A stretch of DNA of 64,000 nt from Coccinella septempunctata (taxonomy: Eukaryota; Arthropoda; Insecta; Coleoptera; Coccinellidae). Shown here in pieces: positions 37,358 to 50,947 of this stretch. The position numbers were made by a program, and so were the translations under genes. The notes beneath the pieces were generated by a model. The model was not told where the DNA came from. It made no database searches and saw only the letters and a program-made list of their open reading frames with translations. The stretch covers positions 43,450,116 to 43,514,115 of the forward strand of contig NC_058190.1 in the NCBI RefSeq assembly GCF_907165205.1, written 5' to 3'. Numbering within the stretch: the first letter of the stretch is position 1; each line of letters opens with the position of its first letter.

Positions 37358-40300
37358 GTAAGTGGCATGAGAAGAGCATGGGTTCGAAACTTTTTAAATT
37401 TCTTCTGGTGAAAGTGGGTGTAATATGCTGGGCTGTAGATTTTGGGCTAACAAGGACAGAGTTTGTGAAAGCTCTATTTTCATATCACTTACGAGTCCTT
37501 CCATGTATATACCCTTCCTCTCTCATTTATTTATTTTTCGAAATTTAATTTGGCTGCCTTCGATTGGAAAATTCTTGGATGGAACAATTTAATTCATTTA
37601 TTGATCGTTAAATTAAACAGAAATAATTCAACGTTGGGGTGAAGCTCTTTCAACTCAATTACGATTTATTTTTTTCTCCCATTCATTGAAGTATTTCATA
37701 TCTTCATTTTCTTGTTCTTGAATGTATGTTCTTCTTCAGGACACATCATATAGCAATACTACCTAAAATTTCATAGAGAAAACTTCCTTTTCTTAACACA
37801 CAAAATATGGTGATCATAACACTCAATGGCTTGATTGTAACTCATTTCTTGTAGGTGTCCGTAGGTTCAACAATGGGCTGCTACTGCCACTCATGTGTAG
37901 TATCAATTGTGGAATAATTGTCACAAGTTTATGGTTAATGGGATAGGTAGGGGTCAGGATAGGCATTGCCTCCTACAAAATTCTATGTGCCTCTCCCTCC
38001 CAGAGACTGAAATCTACTAAATTTTCGAATAAGCATAAAACTACATTGAGTTTCCCAGGCCCTCCCAAAAAAATTTTATAGTGACTGTACGCAACAATGA
38101 CATTACTGCTTTTTATCTTCCCAATAGCAGTCGCGATAATCTGAATTCGTTGTCCCTTGTTGAGTGCTCATCCTATAATACGACGTTTGTAGTTGTCTAA
38201 TGCATGTTTTCCTCTCTTATTCATGCTTGAATTTCTTCGTCGATGTCGATGTTCTTATATTGAAAAGAGAAACTGGCAAACGTATCCGTTTACGAAATAA
38301 CCAATTATTTTTTATTGGCTTGTTACACAACTTCCTCAGGATGACGAGAATCGGACTGTCCATATTTGAAAAGTTTCACACGTTCGTTCAAACGATGATT
38401 CAATATGGTTTTACTTTTCTTTGGGAAGTTCTATCTTCTATCTATAAAATCATAAGAATGATGCGATGTGATTTTAAAAATATTCATGTGGAGTTGAAAC
38501 TATGAAATGAATTGTATAATCACAGGGCTGGCCTTAGAACCACCCAGAACCCAAGATTTTACCAAAACGTAAATAATAGTATATAATCCACGAGATTAAA
38601 CCTCTTTCAATCCCTTCTACATAATATTTTTCACAGACTGAATTAGTTCATTGGTGTGCAGTATTTCCGAATTGAAGGGTTGCACTGGTTCCAGCATCTG
38701 TACAAGAGTCCGAATTCAATTGGCTTACACAACTTCAATAATTGAGGCTGAATTGATTCGTAAATGTTTCCAGCTTTCACGTTCAAGGCCGGTTGGTCAA
38801 GGTAACCAATTTCATGCTCGCTTATGGATCCGTTTTCTTCTCAGTATCAGCTGAAACTGCTAAAATGATTCAATTACAAAAGAAACGTTTCCAATTAGCT
38901 CGAATGTGATTGCTACGAACAATTAATTTAGTGAATTCCACTCATTGAATGTGCGATAGTTGCCATTTAATTTGGTTTCTGATATGAAATGACTGAGTCA
39001 TTTGATTCGCAGTGAAATTTCAAAATGGCAATAATAGAACTCATAATTTTCTTCATTGTTTTCTGTTTCATGATATTGTAGTATTAATTAATCCAATGAT
39101 GAAAATTTAAACAGAACTAGGCAACTTTTGGGCTGTTCAGCTCATTTCCCATATAGGGTAAAATTTTACAATAGTGTTCTTTTTACTTCGACAATTAATA
39201 AATTAATTTTTGCCAAATCTGAATCAGAAGCAATCCGAAAAAAAATGGATAGTGAATTGAAAAATGTGGATTATTCGTATCAGATTTCAACAAAATAGGA
39301 ACATTAATTTCATGCTCTTTCACAAGTTGTTTAGTGCAACAATGAAATTGTTGTTTTCTTTTTTTCTTTTTCTATTGAGGGACAACCTTTTCCAATATAT
39401 TCCTGGGAACATTTTTTAAAAAGACACTAGCTTCATTCATCCAATGATTCATTGAGCTGAAGATCGTCTAGGTTTGCAAACTTCATTCTTATAGGTAACC
39501 AGCTAATATTGTGAGACTTTTGAATGAACTTTTTTTTGTGTGTGTTTCCCCTGAAAGCCATAATGATAAATAGAATACATTAAAAAACTGATAGATTACT
39601 TTCTATTCTTTACATAACAGCCACCCATAATATTATAATTGCATGATTAAGCGATAGGTCTGGACAACTCTTCCTCCCAATTTATAATCCACTATCTTCA
39701 TTATCATGTTACGATAGGTCAGCATCAACTGACAATAAGTGAGAGTGGTTCCTGTCGATAATAATTTTTCACGTTTCTAATTTCCATAATGAGCTTCTCT
39801 AAACGAGCGAGAAAGTGCATAAATATATTAAAATTCGAAACTCGTAATCACGTGTGTATTATTGAAAGAGATTACGAAGTTTATATAATTAATATATGTA
39901 GTTTGTTGATACCGAAGATGCAGCTTGAAAGTTGTACGTTTAATTAACAAAAAAACAAAAGGTTTTCGTGGATTTATAACAGAAAATGGATTTTAATTAG
40001 ATATAATGTTGGTAGATGTTGAAAGAATGGGTTGTCAGAAGGAGGATATTTAAAAATCAAAAACTATTTCAACGCACATGTTTAATCGAATGTTTGAAAT
40101 TATTCATTTGAAAGGATACTTGATGCATTTAGGTTTCGAACAATTTTTGATCTTCTTTCAAGTAAAATAAAAAAGTATTGTCAGAAACATGGTACTACTC
40201 TTACTCTATCGTGAAATTTACTCTTAGGAGATCTTTCAGTCTTGTCAAAAAAAAATATATCTTCATATATTCTCTTGACTAACCATGCAAACTACGATGT

Positions 40301-42930
40301 TTTCTCTGAAATCACTATTTGTATTCAAACGTTAATTGATACATTCGTAACGATCGATCCTTTTCCGTAGTACCTACAGTTTTTTCAGTCAATGTATTAA
40401 AAAGTGATAAAAAACCTACAGTGACTCGAAAAGTTGAACTTTTATTCGGAATTTTGTTTCTGAACTTCAAACTCCGAGTTTCAAGTCTAGATTTCCAAGT
40501 CTAGATTTTCAATCACCCCAATTAGAAAATTGGGACTAGACTTGGGAATAGCAATAAAATTCAGTGACTTACTTCAACCCCTAAGCGGCTACCAAATCCA
40601 ACTTCTGTCTTTCAAACGGAAACATATACATTGGTGGGCTCATATAAAATCTCACAGAATCTCTCCATAATCCTTGTTTGTCTTCTGATAACCACAACAT
40701 TAAGAAAAAACAAGTTTATAGTGGAATTCCATTTACGTGGGCTTCCCAGGGAGTAAAAAAGTGTTTGCAGAAGGTTCAAGTTTCAGATCTGTAACTTCAA
40801 AGACAAAAAAAATTATAAGAACTTATCGAAATCGTCAAAATCTCATTTTTTGCTAATAACTCAAAAACGAGGAATCGTAGGAGGCTATGGTTTTCTCCAT
40901 TCTTTGTTCCTCTGAAAAAAAGCTTGCAAATTTGTCATCCGGTTTCTTCTAGCTCTTATAGTTCTCGAGATCCTCTCATTAGACAACGAATTTTGCCCAT
41001 TCTGTACTCGCATATTATAGCTAGTATACTATCGTCTACCATTGTAATTTTTGAGAAATGTAATTTTCCCAAACACCCAAAACACCCAGTGCATTTCGCA
41101 GACCTGCTCATGTGATTAATCGTCATTTAGACAATCGGTCACGCTGAATAAATCTACTTTCTTATTCCACCTATCAGGTTACTATCTCCACTACATTTTA
41201 CAGCATTTCGATATAGTTGGGGTCTCCCAAACGGGCCCATTACGCAAGGATGACTTCTTCGAAATGTCATCCAGTTTCGCTTTCTGTTGTGTGATTTTCC
41301 GTAAAAAATATCCGAGCCTAGCAGAGAAAGTACAGTCGGGTGCGGATGAGACAGCCAAACCACTTTCGCTCAACTAGCATGATACAGTGTGTAATTTATA
41401 ATAGAAATGATCTGCCTCTGTGGTTTCTGATGGAAAATTATTGTATTTTGGCGGTAACTAACCGTGGCATCTGATTGTGCTCTCGTTGAAAAGTCTTAAT
41501 CGTACACTAGCTCTCTACGAAAAACTGTCACCGTTTTCACTGCTCCAGAAGAATGAACCTACAGTGTGTAACATTAAAACAATTTTTGAGTTGTAGTTAA
41601 CGTGGAAACATAAAACGTGAAATTTGTAGTAGGGTAGAACGACTAAACTTTTTTTGGGCGCCATGAATTTTTTTGTATCTCTACTCTACCCTACTCTATT
41701 GTATTCCATTCCACCCTACTCTACTCCGCTCCACTTAATTTTATTGTACTGCACGTTTTTTGTAGTCTAAAACCACCCTTGGAGAATTCCCCTCCTCCAC
41801 TTATAATAAGGGGTTCACCCACCCTAGACAAACAGTCAGACATGAAAATTTAAAACATTGGGTTCAGATATCCCAAAAAACTAAAAAAAAAACAGAAAAT
41901 TGAAAATTACAGACAAATAGTAAAGAAGTTCGAGAGATTTGCTCAGGTAGAGAGACTTGAACCACCTCAAATATTTCAATTCAAATTTAGCACTACCGGT
42001 ATCGTTAATAGCTTGCGACATACTCGTAACAAGACACAACTAGTGGCGGCTCCATTTTGGCCGCCATCAGAACAGTACGGGATTGGGAGGATTGAACGTA
42101 ATTTTGTTGTTAGGAGGTAAAGAATTGAATAATTTTTGTTTGTTATACTGTCTGAAAAGTTCAATAGGTGCGTGGTGTTATTAAGTTTCATTGCTATCAT
42201 TGATAAATATCGTTTTACGAACGATGAGCGTTTTTGATAATAGTTGTAAAAGTTTCAAGAAAACATCTGTTGGATAGACTAAAAGGGAGTGTGGAAGACT
42301 TGACCCATGCTATGGTCGGGAGACATATCAGTGGTCCAAGTTTCCCACACTGAGCTTAAATAATAGTTTGCTCCAAAAAAAATAAATTCAATTAATAGAA
42401 ATAATTATAAAAAAAAATACAAAGGTTCAAAAAAGTAAAAAACATCTCGGAAATAAGTCAGAGTGACTATGTAATAGAAAATATGTAGGTATTTCATACG
42501 ATGATACATCTTATGATGAAAACCTTGACATGGACAATCGTTGGTCATTGGAAATTGTTTTCTTTCAATGTTTTTCCAGATAAAATTATGGTCAAGTCTC
42601 TCTCGCCCCCTGTTCAACTCTCCCATGGGTTAGGGAGACATTAGCCAATTTTCGGTTCCTAAAAAAAGAATTGCTGTACTCAAAAAGTTCATCTCACCAT
42701 CACTCTACTGTTATCTATCGTTACCTATTTGAGCATGATATCTTCAAGTAAAAAATAAGCTGCTACCATTCACAGATACAACTTAAGTGGCTTCAGAGTA
42801 AAAAGGGGTTCAACTCTCTAAGACTCCCCATATCTATACCTACCTAAGTTACATCCTGAGATCAGAATTCTGCCTTTGGCATCTCCTGAACGAATTTTTC
42901 ACCTATTTCAACTAAAAACTTATCTTCCAG
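37358..42930 (+). other. Serine protease intron 2
   Basis: This 5.6 kb intron has no recognised exon. It holds a pyrimidine-rich low-complexity run of CTACTCTACC-like units near 41675-41750 and copy 2 of the noncoding inverted-repeat element (about 41945-42829). Confidence 0.55.
41945..42829. mobile_element. Noncoding inverted-repeat element, copy 2
   Basis: This is the reverse-oriented partner of 11499-13710 without the Tc1 insertion. The right end GACTCCCC (42822-42829), followed by ATA, mirrors the TATGGGGAGTC left end of copy 1. Shared landmarks include the block around GGCCGCCATCAGAACAG at 42060 (13560-13580 in copy 1, inverted) and GATACATC near 42505 beside the empty insertion site. 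The left terminus is decayed or missing, so the start coordinate is approximate. Confidence 0.6.
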
Positions 42931-43042
42931 GTTGTGGCATCTCCTCTCCAAGACAACAAGCCCAGAGGAGAATAGTTGGAGGTGAAGAAGCGGGTTTTGG
43001 GACGTTTCCCTGGCAAGCCTACATCAGGATCGGCTCCTCAAG
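42931..43042 (+). CDS. Serine protease, exon 3 (activation site)
   Basis: The exon enters in phase 1 after TATCTTCCAG and exits in phase 2 at CTCAAG|GTAAAT. It encodes CGISSPRQQAQRRIVGG, then EEAGFGTFPWQAYIRI: the cysteine that usually tethers the light chain to the catalytic chain, the trypsin-type activation cleavage after Arg-Arg, and the start of the S1 domain. Confidence 0.92.
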
Positions 43043-45397
43043 GTAAATACAGCTACCATTTTCACTTCTGCATTGAAATACGAGTAAAAGTTGAAAGTAA
43101 GAAACTCGGACGAGAATAATTTATGCTATCATAAGTAATGACTCCAGCATTATTCTTCACAGTAGTTCCTTCATGTGATATACGACTTTTTGAAAGGGTC
43201 ATTTGGCGCGTAAAATTTTTATTATACCCGAAATGGAGCGAATATAAACTTGATTAATGGAAGAGGCGGCGCAGCTCCTCTCTCTTTCCACGCCTGCTGG
43301 ATCAATGTTAAAGTTCAACGAGCTTCATGTAGTGCTTTCCCGGAATGATGTGTTTATTTTTATGCCATTGCCGACTTTCTGCGAATAACCTCTGACATGA
43401 ATGATGCGACAAGAATTGGAAATAGTTATTATTTCCGTATTTGTGAACCGTACTTCATGAATGGGATATACTTGTGGAATACACCCGTAAAAAGTTGAAT
43501 GTACTCTTGCAAACACAAGGTTCTTCGTGAAATTTTATTGGAAATCTATTGGTAGACGATACCATGGCATCCTTAAAGTTGAACATTTGTGCTTTCTGTA
43601 TACATATAGATAGACCATAACGAAAATTTGGAGAGATTCTGTCAGAGATACTTCCCTGTTCAGGGCGACAAATTTTCACAGAATACTCGCAGAATCGCCA
43701 AGATCTGTGGAACATCTCAGCAAACATAAAAATCTGATTGAAAAGAGCTACCTCGTAAAAACCATGACACGATGAAGTAAGAGTTAAAAACACATATATG
43801 TAGTAATAGCAGTCTCAAAGACTCTACCTTTTTTCTAGCATAAGCAATCATTCATTACTTTCATAAAATCGAACACCTTTCTTAATTTCTGGCATGTACC
43901 TAAGTGTAAACTGTAATTTCATAATAAATTATAAAGTCCCTTCAATTTACAGCCTCCTTCAGTTCATCTTTTCAGTAGAATCTATGAAGTAACTTTAAAT
44001 TTGATAGGTTTAATTGATCATGAAACTTGCTGTCAGCCTTATCTATTCATATTGTCCCTTTTTTTATCAACAATGTTAAAATGAACATTTTATGATAATT
44101 TTTTTTCTGTGAAATACTGAGTGATTTCATAAGTCATGTAGATACCCTATCTGAACCAGAAGATGACCAAACACTCTCAGGCAGAGTGTGTGGAAATAAC
44201 CCACTCCTCAAAAGTTAGTTTGGTTTTCTCTTCAGAAAAGTCACTTTCCTTTCGAAATACTTATGTGTACAGGATGGGCAAAATTACAACTTTTTCAACC
44301 CAACGGGATGGTGGAAAATGCATGGCACATTACGGTCGTCTTTTTTCGAGAAACTAATAATGCCATCAACTGCATTACTCTATCTTCTTTTGTTTTCGAG
44401 TTATAGGTCAAAATTAAAATTTCAACTTTAGTCATTATAACAGGTATATTTGCTGTGCTATAACATAAAGATGCATTTTTCTAATGAAAACTGAAAAATG
44501 AAAATTTAAAATGACTCAGAAAGACTGAGGGTGATGTATAATATATGTATTTCTGAAACGGTAAACAAAATGGCGATTCTTTCTAAGTCATTTTAAACTA
44601 CTGTTTTCATAAGAAAAAACAGAACTTTATGTTAGAGCACAGCAAATAAACCTGTAGGCAAAAATCATAGTACGCCACTGAATTGCTATCAAAAAAGTGT
44701 CTCTATTGAGTCTTCATTTCAACATCTTAGCACAAACAGAAACGGAGATAATGACCAAAGTTGAAATTGCCCAAATTTAAATTTTGGCCTAAACTCAAAA
44801 ATAAAAGAAGATAGAGGAATGCAGTTGATGGCATTATTAGTTTCTCGAAAAATGAACGACATGAATGGTACATTCATTTTTCTCTGTCTCGTTGGGTTAA
44901 AAAGTTGTAGTTCAGGTATCACCAATTTTGCCCACCCTATACATATGTGGAGATTTTCAGGATATAAAAAGAAGATTTCAAAGAAATGATGTAGTCTCAG
45001 TAATAAAAAAACAACATCTGAAAAACTATAAAATTTTACGAAAACTGAAATTCTGAAACTTTTTTAGAGGTGATGAGAGGCTCTCCTCACCGAAAGTTTG
45101 AAAAAACGGTGTTCCACTGTCCTTGTAAATGATGCTAGATGTTACCCAATTATTTTCTCAATACATTTTGCTAGGCCGAAGAAGAAATTTTCTTTTTGAA
45201 CTATCTATCAGTGAGAAAAACCCATTGCAATCAACTTTATGAACGCTGATTTTGAGTTAAGACCCATAGTCAATAATCAGAATTTCTTTATCTACAAGGG
45301 ACGCATGTTGCATCATGAATGCGAATATGAAAATTATACCTATGTAGCAGCGTCTAAGTTTTTAGTTAGGATGTAATTATTGATTTTCATTTTGCAG
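43043..45397 (+). other. Serine protease intron 3
   Basis: A 2.4 kb intron with no exon recognised. A long foldback element occupies 44266-44944. Confidence 0.6.
44266..44944. repeat. Long foldback (near-palindromic) element
   Basis: The left arm, GTACAGGATGGGCAAAATT followed by ACAACTTTTTCAACCCAACG, is inverted at the right end (CGTTGGGTTAAAAAGTTG, then AATTTTGCCCACCCTATAC). Pairing continues inward through the ATGCCATCAACTGCATT and AAAATGACT blocks to a centre near 44605, so each arm is about 330 bases with small gaps. No coding sequence. Confidence 0.7.
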
Positions 45398-45557
45398 ATG
45401 TGGAGGATCTCTAGTCAGTAGACGTCACGTGGTAACTGCAGGTCATTGTGTTGCAAGAGCGACACCTAGACAGGTTCACGTCACACTCGGAGATTACGTC
45501 ATCAATTCAGCTGTCGAACCGCTACCTGCCTACACTTTCGGAGTTTCCCAAATTCAG
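45398..45557 (+). CDS. Serine protease, exon 4 (catalytic histidine)
   Basis: The exon completes the split arginine codon, then reads CGGSLVSRRHVVTAGHC with the catalytic histidine in TAGHC, then PRQVHVTLGDYVI and TFGVSQIQ. Acceptor TTTTGCAG; donor ATTCAG|GTTTGA; exit phase 0. Confidence 0.92.
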
Positions 45558-46954
45558 GTTTGAATTGTTGAAGTATCTTCGACGAACGACTAGTATAGCT
45601 GAAAGGTCTGACTGAACTTGACTATTTCAAGACGAATAACTAGATCGACATTAACCCTATTGAAATGGACACATACTCCAAAACTTCCCTCTGAAGTTTC
45701 TGAATAAAGAATATGTCGGAAATCTCATCATTCCGAAGGTCTTTATTTCAATCTTGCTATCATCATTCATGTGCCTTTTGAATTTTTCGTAGAATTTGTT
45801 GAACAAAATATCAATTCTCAAATCTGAAAAACCTTCGAAAGCATATGTCTCTCCACTCTTTGGGGAATTCGGGAATTGAGATCCACATTGAAAAATGTCC
45901 TTATCCAAGCAAAAATTGACAGTTTTGGTTAAATTAATTCCATTTTGTTGGCATGATTCACTCAGGATAAGTTATATTTCGTCAGCCAGTTCATTGAACA
46001 CCTTATGCCTTCATTTTAAGGCTTTGTCTGTTCTTCATCAACTTCTTCAACAACTTCTTCAACGGGTTTTTAGTGAACCCTTCTTTTATTTCGTATTGTT
46101 AAGATGGTGTCCACGTAACTGTTAGATAGAGTTTCATCTTGAAAATTCCAATATTTTTTTATGGAACCATCCAGATTCCAGTCGAACTTTCGAAGCTGAG
46201 TTCACTGAGAGTTGATTGGTATCTCATTGTTTTTCATAGAACTTATTGAAATAGAACAACTGAGCCTCAATTCAAAACCTCATAAAATTAAGTCCACCAA
46301 TAATATCAACCAATTTTCTTCGAAATTTATTCATCCTACGATTAAAGACCCCTGCTTCATCTCCCCCACAGGAAGCGAAAGGATATTTAGGAGGCTCATC
46401 AATAACCATTCATGATGCATTGATATTCATGTCCATCCAATGCGCTTTCTAAACCGAAGCGTGATTTGCGAAATGTCTTAATTATTTGTTTTTGACGTAA
46501 GGAAGTATTAAGTGTTCGCGATGCTTTTGTAATAGGAAGAGGTGAAAGTGACGCCAGTATCGTCACTATTATACGGAGAATTATTACGCCAAGAAAGTTT
46601 ATCGGCGAGAATCTTATTCCATGTTTGGCCAAGGTAAGAGGTTCACTTTCCTTTTCGTTCACGTCAGTCAAACAGGTGTTGTCCGATCGCTGCTGATATT
46701 ACGAGTTGGTTGTCTGGATTTATGAACGCGGAAACGACATTGGCATTGGTTTCTAATCGAGAGAAATGCATCGATAATACTATAATCTAATCGAGCCTTG
46801 ATAATGAGACTATTGAGTGTCGTGTTTTTGTGGTCGCGCCAGAACTGAGCGTTTCATATTAATATAAGGGGAGATACCTTAGCCCTGTAGAGTACCTCTA
46901 TCAAAAATTACACCTGTATATAGGGGGAATTGTCTAGGACAGCCTGTCAGAATA

Positions 46955-47900
46955 GTAAAAGAAAAAATCGTGGTACATACTCGAGCGTGTCAGATTGATA
47001 CATGTGATTAATTACATGTTGAATAGTATACATTCTCTCAATCTGACAGTCGTTTAAGCTTGACGAAAATGTGTGGGGGCAAAAAAAACGTCACGTGTAC
47101 ATTCTCGAGCGCGGTGGATCTTTTTCTTAATTTGAAACTAATGATTCAAGAATACCGGAAAGAATATAATCTGACATCAGCAAGCCGAAACAATAAGAAT
47201 TGGCCATAACGGTCACAAAAATCAGTTTTTTTGAATTATCTCCACTTCTGGGTTTCAAATTGTTTTTGCCTTCATTATAAAAGTTGTAGAGCATAACATT
47301 TCCTACAAATTTCATCCGAAGCAATTTTTTCTACGTTTGAACGTTTTTGAGATATTTGAGGAGAAGTGTACATTAAACTGGGTTTCTACATCGACCTTGG
47401 CGTGTGTGGCTAAGCTCCTCGCCCTTATCACCCTATAGCTCGAAAATAATTGAGGGTATGAAAAATTGCTTCAGACAAAAGTTATATGGAATTTTATTAT
47501 CTACAACTTTTATAATAAACACAGAAACGATTAGACGTACAGGAAGGGAGATATTTTAAAAAATGCATTGTTATCAACTTCAAACTGTCAGATTAAGAAA
47601 ACCCCCTGATTAGTGTCAGAATAATGGGTCAACACGTCTGCAATACCGAGATTAACCATCTGTATGGAAATCTAACTAGCTTGTTAGACAACAACAAGCA
47701 AGTTATGTACAAGTAACGATTTTTTTTTGCATTTTCAAAGGACACGCTGGAAATTTTTGTTTATTACCAGTTTCAACTCTTCCGTAAGGACATCCCCACC
47801 ATGCAAACTGTCAGATTAACATGAATTTATTATCATAGACACATAGGGCATATACCGTATCTGACACTCTCGAGTATGTTTACCTGACGATTTTTTCTTA
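46955..47900. mobile_element. Inverted-repeat DNA element (MITE-like)
   Basis: ACATACTCGAGCGTGTCAGAT near 46975 is matched in inverse by ATCTGACACTCTCGAGTATGT at 47859-47879, and the pairing extends outward through AAGAAAAAATCG on both sides, about 45 bases in all with small gaps. AATCTGACAG-type subrepeats recur inside. No transposase. Confidence 0.6.
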
Positions 47901-49725
47901 CATCTTTGAAAACCTGAAGACGTTTTCTTCCCCACCGCTGAAAGTGCATTATAGAACCTTTTCGTCCAATCTTCAAAATCTACTAGGTCTCCACGAAGCT
48001 CGAGTTAATCCCATCGTTAATTTAGCATCGTCGGCTCCCCAACTAAAGAGCTTGAATTGATTCTACCGGCTGTCTATATTCTGAGAAAAACTGAGGCAAC
48101 TGCATTGTATTAAAACACCCTGAATGAAGAATGCTTATTCTACTAATACATTCATGTATAAACTAAACATGTCCAGTAATTCCAATCAAGTATAGTCTCT
48201 GATTCTACAGTGAAAAAGCGTTGGCAGAAAACGAACACGGATAATCACCTATAGCCACAAAAATTAATCGTTCTGTTCATTAACTTGATGAATCTTAAGA
48301 CAAGTTCGTAATAAAGGTACTTGTCCCTATTGCACAGGAATCATGACAACAAAAGTTGTTGGGAGAATTCTAGCTTTTTCAATGGGATTCAACATATATG
48401 ACATGTCTTTATGCTTTATGGAACAATGTGCAATATGATACGAATCTTCACCAAGTGCAGACAAGGTTTTGGCATTTCTAGGAACAATATTACCATTTTT
48501 ATGGTAGCAACGGTAATTCGCCATAAAAGATAGGGTGAATTTATGGATCGAACGGTAATGAATGGCTGAATAGTTCAGGTTAAATTTTCGCAAACCGTCA
48601 GATTTTATCTGTGCAGTATATTTTTACCTTCTGCCCACCCTTTTCTCTCCCTTATTTCTCACAGAAATTCTGAATTATATACAAAGTTGGGTTTCTGACC
48701 CTTTTTTCCCGATTATGGATAGCCTGGACCTAAGCCACTCGAAAACTTCCTCAATTATTCACGGATTCATCTGATTTATCACAATGAAATCGTCGGAATT
48801 TTCATTTCCGATTGGGGTTACGACTTTCTGAATTCCCGACATCGGCAAATTCAGGGAGGTAAATGACTAGAAGGATATGAATTATTTCAACGAAAGTTGG
48901 TAGCGCGCTGTCAACGAATCATCCTCCATTAGTCGGTTATAACTTTTTGCGCGTCGAAACTCGGAGTTATAGCTCATTTTATCGTTTCAGAGCGGCTAAT
49001 TCTGTTGGGGAATTTCAGCGAAAACTTCGCGGAAACTAGGAAATTTTATGAACCCCCTTGAAATGCGGGGGACGAAATCTGGGAATATGTGTGATGGAGT
49101 TATTTTCGTTTCTCGGATGGGGAAATTGAATTCCGCAAGATGTTCGGAAAGCAGGAATTCGTAATGTTGGCAACGACTGTTTCTTGGAAGATGGGTGTAA
49201 TTCGAAGGCTAAACTGAATTTTTCAGTTACGTTTTTTCCTGGTGAAAAGCTCCACAAAACATTCATAGAACTGAAAAAAAAATGCAAATTACCTAGAACA
49301 TTTATGGTTAGTTATTACCTATGTACCATAATCTATCAGGCTAGAAGAAGGGTTTATGAGGAACACTCATGGAGAAATTTTTAAATTCATTACAAAATTT
49401 CATAGTTAACCTTTTGTGTGTAGACATTTCTAATTATTCCACTTCTTTCGATGCTAATTATTCCACTTCATTACGATGCTAAATAGGAAGGAATATTGGG
49501 AAAGAAAATCCACCTTGCAAATCTTTTAAAGAAATACCTACTATTAAATAGTAAACAGCTGTGGTGAGTTTATGCAATCTCATGGTTAGGTGGCAGAAAG
49601 ATGCACTCCATCTACCAATTAGATTGGTCTCTCAAAATTTTCATGACACTCTTTATTTTTCATTATCTTCGTCGATTTTATGTACGTAAGAAAGAAAGGC
49701 GTTACCTAAATGAACCCTATACCTA

Positions 49726-50947
49726 CGAGGACATATTGAAAAGTTCTTAGCCTACTATAGAACCAAACAAAATTTCATGTCAAAATATTTTATTACCCAA
49801 CATATTCTCCTCTCAATTGGATATATAGAAAAAAAGTTTCTGCTTGCCCTGCAAACCAGACCTTCACAGCTTTTATAACCTCCTCGTTGGAAGAAACTTT
49901 ACGACCTTTCAAACTTTTTTTCAGTTGAGGAAAGAGATGATAGTCGGATGGAGCCAAATCTGATGAATAGAGGGGGTGTTCTAGAAATGCAAATCCTAAA
50001 TCACGAATTTTTTGCATGGCAACATGAGATTTGTGTGCAGGGGCGTTGTTCTGCAAAAACAAAACACCTTTGGATAGCCTTCCGCGTCTTTTCTCTTAAA
50101 TTTTTTCCCGTAGAGTGGACAGTAATGTCGAATAGTAATCTCCGGATATTGTTCTACCCTTATCCAAAAAATCAATCATGATTACTCCATGACAATCCCA
50201 AAAAACTGAAGCAACAACTTTTCCAACAGATTTTTGGACACGAAACTTCTTAGGTCTTGTTAAACCAGAGGGTTCATTGATTGTTGCTTTGTTTCTGGAT
50301 CGTAGAAATGTACCCAAGTCTCATCTATAGTAAAAATTCGGTTTAAGAAGTCTACATCGTTTTCAAATCTAGCACGCTTTTGGTCAACATTCAAACATTT
50401 GGGGATCCTTTTTGCAGCAATTTTTCTCATGTCCAAATTGACGTGAAATATAAAATGAACGCATTCGTATGAAATATTCAGTGCTTCAAATATCCGTTTT
50501 AGCCCAATTCGACAGTCTGATAAAATCATGTCATGAACTGCATAGATATTTTCGGGGACTGACACAGAAACTGGCCTTCCCGATCGGTCATCATCTTCAA
50601 TGGAAAATTTACCTCTTTTGAAGTTTGCAGCCCAATTTTTCACGGTCGCATACGAAGGACATTGATCACCGAGGTTATTAACCATATCTTCGTAAATGTG
50701 CTTACCTCTTAACTCATTTAAATACAGGTACTTGATGATGGCTCGATACTCCAATTTTTCGATTTTCACAATTTCGGTGGACACATTCTTTCTTTTAATT
50801 TGTTGCGTAACTCTGGTTTACATTTTTGACCTCGAACTTCACACTGACACTTCTAATGAGTTATTGTTCGTTGCTATGGTAACGCAATATTTTTTTTATG
50901 CATGAAACTAGTCTAGGCTAACTATTATAGATATCAATACATCCTCG
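49726..50947 (-). mobile_element. Full-length mariner element
   Basis: The element is 1222 bp, bounded by TA at 49724-49725 and 50948-50949. The ends are CGAGGACATATTGA and the inverse of TCAATACATCCTCG, an imperfect terminal repeat of the mariner type. It has the same orientation as copies 1 and 2 but different flanking DNA, so it is an independent insertion. Confidence 0.88.
49793..50784 (-). pseudogene. Mariner transposase, frameshifted
   Basis: The minus strand reads an N-terminal helix-turn-helix region (MSTEIVKIEKLEYR, then YATVKNWAANFKRGKFSIED) and TIDETWVHFYDPETKQQSM with the first catalytic aspartate (50260-50784). A second frame (50096-50317) carries PKKFRVQKSVGK and DYYSTLL, and a third (49793-50062) carries NNAPAHKSHVAMQKIRDLGF and SSDLAPSDYH with the third aspartate. 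The usual second aspartate (QDNAPAH) is asparagine here. Two frame breaks make it inactive. It belongs to the D,D34D mariner group. Confidence 0.88.

Noticed and set aside
36970..37548. 192-codon open frame taken as one gene
   Set aside because: Only 37145-37357 shows coding features; the flanks are intron that happens to stay open, and the strong donor at 37357 ends the exon.
41675..41750. CTACTCTACC-type runs as a possible repeat array
   Set aside because: Irregular pyrimidine-rich low complexity without a fixed unit or spacers; not a CRISPR or true tandem array.
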